Of a stretch of 64,000 nucleotides of DNA, positions 59,480 through 64,000 are shown one piece after another. The stretch comes from Bacteroidota bacterium. GTDB lineage: Bacteria > Bacteroidota > Bacteroidia > Bacteroidales > Dysgonomonadaceae. Where the stretch lies: the NCBI GenBank assembly GCA_023388315.1, contig JAEWGM010000044.1, positions 90,734-154,733 of the forward strand, in the 5' to 3' direction. The translations under genes were made by a program, and so were the position numbers. Under the pieces are notes generated by a model that made no database searches, was not told the DNA's origin, and was given only the letters and a program-made list of their open reading frames with translations. How positions within the stretch are numbered: position 1 is the stretch's first letter; each line of letters begins with the position of its first letter.

Positions 59480-61969
59480 ATGAAAAAAGTAGGAACATTG
59501 CTTGCGTTGTTATATGTTACGTTAACTGGATATTCTCAAACCTCGTGGATTAGAGTCAATCAAATCGGATATTTGGTAAATGATGTGAAAGTGGCGGTGT
59601 GGGTGAGCAAATCGGCTACACCCGTTGAGATATTTGAAGTGGTGGATGCGAATACCCAAAAAACAGTTTATCGAAGTGATAAGCTAAAGAACGAAGGGCC
59701 TTTATGGGCTTTTACTTCTACCGCACGTTTGGATTTCTCCGAATTAAAATCGGAAGGCACTTATTTTGTAAAGGTAGGAGAAACCAAATCTCCTTCTTTC
59801 AGAATAGGGAATGATATTTATGCGGATGCATCGGAAATTCCGTTGATGTATATGCGGCAACAGCGTTGTGGGTATAATCCGTTTCTGAAGGATTCGTGTC
59901 ACACCCACGACGCCATTTCCGTGGGTGATCCCGAAGGAAAGCGCGATGGCTTGTATTTCAACACCACCGGAGGCTGGCACGATGCTTCGGATTACCTGCA
60001 ATATGTTACTACATCGGCTAACGCGGTTTATCAAATGTTGTTTGCATACACGCAACATCCGCAATCTTTTGGTGACAAATACGATGCGAACGGAAATGAG
60101 GGCGCCAACGGCATTCCCGATATTTTGGACGAAGCCAAATGGGGCTTGGATTGGTTGGTGAAAATGAATCCCGACTCCAACACCTACTTCAACCAACTGG
60201 CAGACGACCGAGATCACGCCGGCTTCACGCTCCCCAATGAACAAAAAGTAGATTATGGTTGGGGCGCGGGAAAAGAGCGTCCGGTTTATTTCGTGAGCCC
60301 ACAGCCGCAAGGATTATTTAAACACAAAAACCGAAGTACAGGAATGGCTTCTACGTTGGGGAAATATGCTTCATCTTTTGCTTTGGGCGCGAAAGTACTG
60401 GAGAAATATTATCCCGAATTTTCAACCCTTCTTCTTGAAAAATCTCAACACGCCTATCGCAAAGGGGTGGCAAATCCGGGAGTTTCGCAAACTGCGCCCG
60501 GCGGCGCGCCTTATTTCTATGAGGAAGACAACTGGGCGGATGATATGCATTTGGCTGCCGCTCAAATGTATAATACGTTTGGAGAACAAGATTATTTAAA
60601 ACAAGCTGTAGGCTATGGGCGCTTAGAGCCGGTTACTCCGTGGATGGGAGCCGACTCTGCGAGGCATTATCAATGGTATCCTTTCGTGAATTTGGGAAAT
60701 TATCATTTGGCAAAGCAAAATTTAGATATCCGCGTACAAAAAGAATTTATACGAAACATGAAAACCGGTTTACAACGCGTGAAAGAGCGTGCCGAGGGAA
60801 ATGCTTTTTTGCACGGCATCCCGTTTATTTGGTGTTCTAACAATCTTACAGTGGGATTTATTACGCAATGCCGACTTTACCATGAGATAACCGAAGATGA
60901 TTCTTTTTTGGAAATAGAAACCGCCATGCGCGATTGGCTTTTTGGTTGCAATCCGTGGGGAACATCAATGATTGTGGGCTATCCCGAAACAGGTGACACA
61001 CCGGCTGATCCTCATTCGGCTTTCACGCATTTACATCAAATGCCCATTACCGGTGGAATTGTGGATGGCCCCATTTATCACTCCATTTATAGCAGTTTGA
61101 TTGGGGTTTATTTGGCCAACGAAGATGAATATGCTCCGTTTCAGTCTGATTTCGTGGTATATCACGACGATTATGCCGACTATTCCACCAATGAACCCAC
61201 GATGGATGGCACGGCCTCTCTTACCTATTATTTTGGTTATTTGGCTTCCATGGCTAACGCAAAAGCCGATACACGCAAAAACGAAATGGTACACGGTGGT
61301 ATTGTAAGAGGCAATGCCGATGAGAAGAAACTGGCTTTGGTTTTTACCGGACACGAATTTGCCGATGGCGGCGATAACATTCTCAACACATTAAAAAGAA
61401 ATCACACGAAAGGCAGTTTTTTTCTGACGGGCGATTTTTATCGAAAATTTTCTTCGTTAACTAAAAAGTTGCAAAAAGAGGGACATTATATGGCGCCTCA
61501 TTCCGATAAGCATTTGCTGTATGCCGATTGGACGAAACGGGACAGTACGTTGATTTCACGTACCGTTTTTGAAAAAGATTTGCGCGATAATTATGTGGCG
61601 ATGCAAAAAGCGGGTTTGAAGATTGATGAACCGCGTTACTATATGCCGCCATACGAATGGTATAACCGGGAAATTAGCGATTGGGCAAAGGCAATGAACG
61701 TGCACATCGTGAATTTTACATCCGGAACGGGTTCCCATGCCGATTACACCACGCCGGATATGGTAAATTATCGGTCGTCGGAAGAAATTTACTGGAATAT
61801 TCTTTCTTTCGAAGAAAAAGAATCGTTAAATGGTTTTTTGCTGCTCATTCATATTGGCACCGATCCGAAACGTAGCGATAAACTGTACAATCGGTTGGGT
61901 GATTTAATCGGAGAATTAAAAAAACGCGGGTATCGGTTTGAGAGAGTAGATGAGTTGTTGAATGAGTAG
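59480..61969 (+). CDS. GH9 glycosidase fused to a divergent CE4-like deacetylase domain
   Basis: An 829-residue secreted enzyme (start ATG 59480; the frame open from 59420 would add 20 non-signal residues). Signal peptide about 1-19, an N-terminal Ig-like domain (about 22-105: WIRVNQIGYL), then a GH9 (alpha/alpha)6 domain (about 110-600) with base motif GGWHDASD (about 164-171), NPWGTSMIVGYPE, PADPHS and catalytic acid in TNEPTMDG (Glu about 571). Residues about 610-829 are NodB/CE4-like: HSDKH (about 674-678) and LLLIHIG keep metal and general-acid histidines, but TFDDG is replaced by an EFADGG form and the RxPY Arg by Met. Confidence 0.88.
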   Translation: MKKVGTLLALLYVTLTGYSQTSWIRVNQIGYLVNDVKVAVWVSKSATPVEIFEVVDANTQKTVYRSDKLKNEGPLWAFTSTARLDFSELKSEGTYFVKVGETKSPSFRIGNDIYADASEIPLMYMRQQRCGYNPFLKDSCHTHDAISVGDPEGKRDGLYFNTTGGWHDASDYLQYVTTSANAVYQMLFAYTQHPQSFGDKYDANGNEGANGIPDILDEAKWGLDWLVKMNPDSNTYFNQLADDRDHAGFTLPNEQKVDYGWGAGKERPVYFVSPQPQGLFKHKNRSTGMASTLGKYASSFALGAKVLEKYYPEFSTLLLEKSQHAYRKGVANPGVSQTAPGGAPYFYEEDNWADDMHLAAAQMYNTFGEQDYLKQAVGYGRLEPVTPWMGADSARHYQWYPFVNLGNYHLAKQNLDIRVQKEFIRNMKTGLQRVKERAEGNAFLHGIPFIWCSNNLTVGFITQCRLYHEITEDDSFLEIETAMRDWLFGCNPWGTSMIVGYPETGDTPADPHSAFTHLHQMPITGGIVDGPIYHSIYSSLIGVYLANEDEYAPFQSDFVVYHDDYADYSTNEPTMDGTASLTYYFGYLASMANAKADTRKNEMVHGGIVRGNADEKKLALVFTGHEFADGGDNILNTLKRNHTKGSFFLTGDFYRKFSSLTKKLQKEGHYMAPHSDKHLLYADWTKRDSTLISRTVFEKDLRDNYVAMQKAGLKIDEPRYYMPPYEWYNREISDWAKAMNVHIVNFTSGTGSHADYTTPDMVNYRSSEEIYWNILSFEEKESLNGFLLLIHIGTDPKRSDKLYNRLGDLIGELKKRGYRFERVDELLNE

Positions 61970-61972
61970 CCC

Positions 61973-63121
61973 TCAATACTCCAACTGCACCACCACCATT
62001 TCCGATTGTGTGCCAATGCGGTATTGCGGCCCCCAAATGCCTAAACCGGAGGAAACATAGTAATGCGTCGGGCCAATTTTCTTGTATCCGTAACCTATTT
62101 CAAACAGTCTGTTTACGAGCAGGTTGCCGGGGAATATTTGTCCTCGATGCGTGTGCCCGGAGAATTGAAAGTCGATTTGGTTTTCGCGCGCTTCCGTTAA
62201 ATTATGGGGTTGATGGTCGAGTAAAATCCTCGCCATGGAATCATCCAGATTTTGTGTTAAGTTTTGGAGGTTTTTTCTGTTTTGATTGGCGGCATCGTCT
62301 CGCCCGACAAGATATACATCTTCATTCACCGCGACAACCGAATCGCGAAGCAACGTAATGTGCGATTTTTCTAAAAACGACTGCACTTTCTTCAATCCTT
62401 CGCCATAGTATTCGTGGTTCCCCAGCACGGCAAAAACGCCCAAAGGCGCGTGGAGTTGCCGAAATTCTTCGTGCATATTGGCATCAATAACCGCTTGGAC
62501 TGAGCGGTCGATTATATCGCCTGCAAACAATATCAAATCGGGCTGCTCAGATTGAATCATCGAAACATATTTCCGCAACATTTTCCGGTCGATGGACACG
62601 CCTAAGTGCAAATCGCTCACCGCCACAATCTTCATGCTTTTCCCCTTGGACGCATTTTCGGTTTTTACTTCAAGATGTACCGTTTTGGGATGGAGAAACC
62701 GAATGTGCCCGATGATCATTATCAACACCGTGAGCGCAATGCCCGCCACAGCCGCCCGAAACCGGAACGATGCCATGTCGGCAATAAACGGCACCATGCG
62801 GTGAATGATGCGCACCACATCAATCAACAGAAAAGTAAAAAACAGGTATAACAGCAATATCAAAAAACTAAATCCGATAAACGTAACACCTTTGCTCATC
62901 GATGAAGGGAACGCGGTGGGCATAAAAAAACCGGCCATCATCAAGAGAAACATGAGTGCCAGCGTAGTCCAATAAATGTGTTTGGCGATGGGATAAGCCG
63001 CCAGAGATTGCACGCCTCTGACAACGACGTAAGCAATAGCACTGAAAAGTATGAGTAAAATAGAAATAAAAAAAACTTGTCTCATGTGGTAAGAAACAAA
63101 CATTGGTGAGAACAAGTTCAC
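61973..63121 (-). CDS. Membrane-anchored metallophosphoesterase (YaeI/YkuE-like)
   Basis: A 382-residue protein with four N-terminal transmembrane segments (about 10-30, 40-65, 72-95, 105-130) and a calcineurin-like phosphoesterase domain (about 150-382). The metal-binding motifs are VSDLHLG (Asp, His), LFAGDIIDRS, LGNHEYYG, DHQPHNLTEA and SGHTHRGQ. Related enzymes cleave lipid-linked or UDP-sugar phosphate bonds. It is convergent with the GH9 gene, 3 bases apart, with no room for a terminator, and is probably not part of the glycan locus. Confidence 0.9.
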   Translation of the reverse strand: MNLFSPMFVSYHMRQVFFISILLILFSAIAYVVVRGVQSLAAYPIAKHIYWTTLALMFLLMMAGFFMPTAFPSSMSKGVTFIGFSFLILLLYLFFTFLLIDVVRIIHRMVPFIADMASFRFRAAVAGIALTVLIMIIGHIRFLHPKTVHLEVKTENASKGKSMKIVAVSDLHLGVSIDRKMLRKYVSMIQSEQPDLILFAGDIIDRSVQAVIDANMHEEFRQLHAPLGVFAVLGNHEYYGEGLKKVQSFLEKSHITLLRDSVVAVNEDVYLVGRDDAANQNRKNLQNLTQNLDDSMARILLDHQPHNLTEARENQIDFQFSGHTHRGQIFPGNLLVNRLFEIGYGYKKIGPTHYYVSSGLGIWGPQYRIGTQSEMVVVQLEY

Positions 63122-63187
63122 AGGTGAAGAAAACTTTATATTTTCGTAATTTTTTTCGATGAAAGCAACGGAAACAAGGTTTTTTAG

Positions 63188-63195
63188 TACGTTTG
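63188..63195 (+). promoter_or_regulatory. -7 box for the terminal esterase gene
   Basis: TACGTTTG matches TAnnTTTG, 26 bases before the ATG at 63222. No clear -33 element is seen. Confidence 0.5.
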
Positions 63196-63221
63196 TAGTT
63201 GGAATAAAACATTTTTATTGT

Positions 63222-64000
63222 ATGAAACGAAATCTATTTTTACTCTTCCTTTTCATTTTCTCTTATGCTATGGCTCAACAACCACCCGTTTTGCTTTTTC
63301 CTAACGACGCGCCGGGCGAAACAACCCGATTGAAGCAAAAAGACGATTATTCGGGCGCCAAAGTGGCCGGTTGCCCCGTGCTTCGCATCAGCGATGTGAG
63401 CGAACCCACGCTGACATTCTATCCGGCGCCGGCCGATAACAATTCGGGAACAACCATTATTGTGAATCCCGGGGGTGGATACAACATTTTGGCGTATAAT
63501 TTGGAAGGGACGGAAATTTGCAAACGATTCAACAGCTTCGGTATCAATTGTGTGTTGGTGAAGTATCGGGTGCCGCGCCGCGAAGGATTGGAGAAGCACC
63601 AAGCGCCGCTTCAGGATTTGCAACGTGCCATTGCCTACACGCGTTCGCACGCCGCGGAGTGGAATATCAACCCGGATAGAATTGGCGTAATGGGCTTTTC
63701 GGCGGGCGCGCATTTGGCGGCGGTGGCGAGCAACAGCTACCAACAACGTTCGTATCCCAAAACGGACGATTATGACGATGCCAACCTGCGCCCCGATTTC
63801 TGCATTTTGATTTATCCTGCGTACCTCGATGGCAAAAACTTCTCCATCGCTCCCGAGTTGAACGTAACCGAAAACACACCACCCACCTTTTTGGTGCAAA
63901 CGCAAGATGACCATGCGTTGCTCAACAGCAGTGTTTTTTATTATTACGCGCTCAAAGAAGCAAAAGTGCCGGTGGCAATGAACCTGTATCCATCGGGTGG
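63222..64000 (+). CDS. Secreted alpha/beta-hydrolase (acetyl-esterase-like), cut by window end
   Basis: At least 259 residues are visible and the frame runs off the window. A signal peptide (about 1-18, SYAMAQ) is followed by an alpha/beta-hydrolase fold: oxyanion motif NPGGGYNILA (about 82-91), nucleophile elbow GFSAGAHLA (about 158-166, Ser about 160), and the Asp of QTQDDHALL. The catalytic His should lie just past the edge. This matches BD-FAE/acetyl-xylan-esterase-like enzymes that remove acetyl groups from glycans, which suits the neighbouring GH9 locus. The overlapping minus-strand open frame 63240-63914 is a shadow. Confidence 0.85.
   Translation, partial: MKRNLFLLFLFIFSYAMAQQPPVLLFPNDAPGETTRLKQKDDYSGAKVAGCPVLRISDVSEPTLTFYPAPADNNSGTTIIVNPGGGYNILAYNLEGTEICKRFNSFGINCVLVKYRVPRREGLEKHQAPLQDLQRAIAYTRSHAAEWNINPDRIGVMGFSAGAHLAAVASNSYQQRSYPKTDDYDDANLRPDFCILIYPAYLDGKNFSIAPELNVTENTPPTFLVQTQDDHALLNSSVFYYYALKEAKVPVAMNLYPSG

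Noticed and set aside
63240..63914. A 224-codon open frame on the minus strand
   Set aside because: It lies wholly inside the plus-strand esterase frame, which has a signal peptide and GFSAGAH motif. The minus frame has no recognisable domain.

Overview
The window looks like an ordinary chromosomal stretch of a Bacteroidota species, most likely order Bacteroidales; Dysgonomonadaceae or a neighbouring family is a guess. The grounds are two SusC/SusD pairs, a MurF-alanine racemase fusion beside a GSCFA protein, a short primary sigma factor without region 1.1, two MiaA paralogues, DUF4834, DUF5063, DUF3078 and DUF4298 proteins, and many intergenic copies of the Bacteroidetes promoter -7 box TAnnTTTG (several with TTG or TTTG about 18-22 bases upstream). 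No rRNA, CRISPR array, transposase or prophage was seen. Coordinates come from reading the sequence by eye; families are assigned from recognised motifs, not from database searches.

1-8.8 kb, minus strand: a housekeeping series transcribed leftward, rimP-nusA-infB (own promoter and a terminator-like leader hairpin), a 92-base structured palindrome, then ompH-like, murI, cvpA-like, psd, pssA and a DUF4834 gene. It joins translation and transcription factors to envelope and phosphatidylethanolamine synthesis.

8.9-12.4 kb, minus strand: a small accessory patch with a HigBA-like toxin-antitoxin pair behind a clear operator/promoter, a putative type II restriction enzyme (ExDxDxK site) with its D12-class adenine methyltransferase, a lone SAM methyltransferase and a DUF4298 protein.

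12.4-30 kb: a DAACS symporter (minus); the overlapping trio DUF5063, DEDD exonuclease and RlmI-like rRNA methyltransferase (plus); a possible small RNA; GSCFA, MurF-Alr and DUF2721 (plus); then, on the minus strand, OmpA, primary sigma factor, HtrA protease, a GT2 glycosyltransferase, lysA, miaA copy 1, two TPM proteins and LemA.

30-42.4 kb: DUF3078 outer-membrane protein, small hypotheticals, miaA copy 2, a pRiA4b ORF-3-like protein, a TonB-type receptor, a dihydrolipoyl dehydrogenase, two identical tandem tRNA-Asn genes, a D-2-hydroxyacid dehydrogenase, an AlkD-like DNA glycosylase and an M16 peptidase.

42.4-64 kb: two paralogous small beta-barrel proteins, then a polysaccharide-utilisation-type locus: a GntR/FadR regulator, two susC/susD pairs with duplicated promoters, a DUF4623-like lipoprotein, a GHL10 (DUF187) lipoprotein, and a GH9 enzyme fused to a divergent CE4-like deacetylase domain. 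A convergent membrane metallophosphoesterase and a truncated secreted alpha/beta-hydrolase close the window. The best candidate for something undescribed is this locus: repeated TTGTATGACA dyads, resembling FadR-family operators, sit at the same place in both susC promoters, and the enzyme set points to an amino-sugar glycan such as peptidoglycan strands or chitin-like material.
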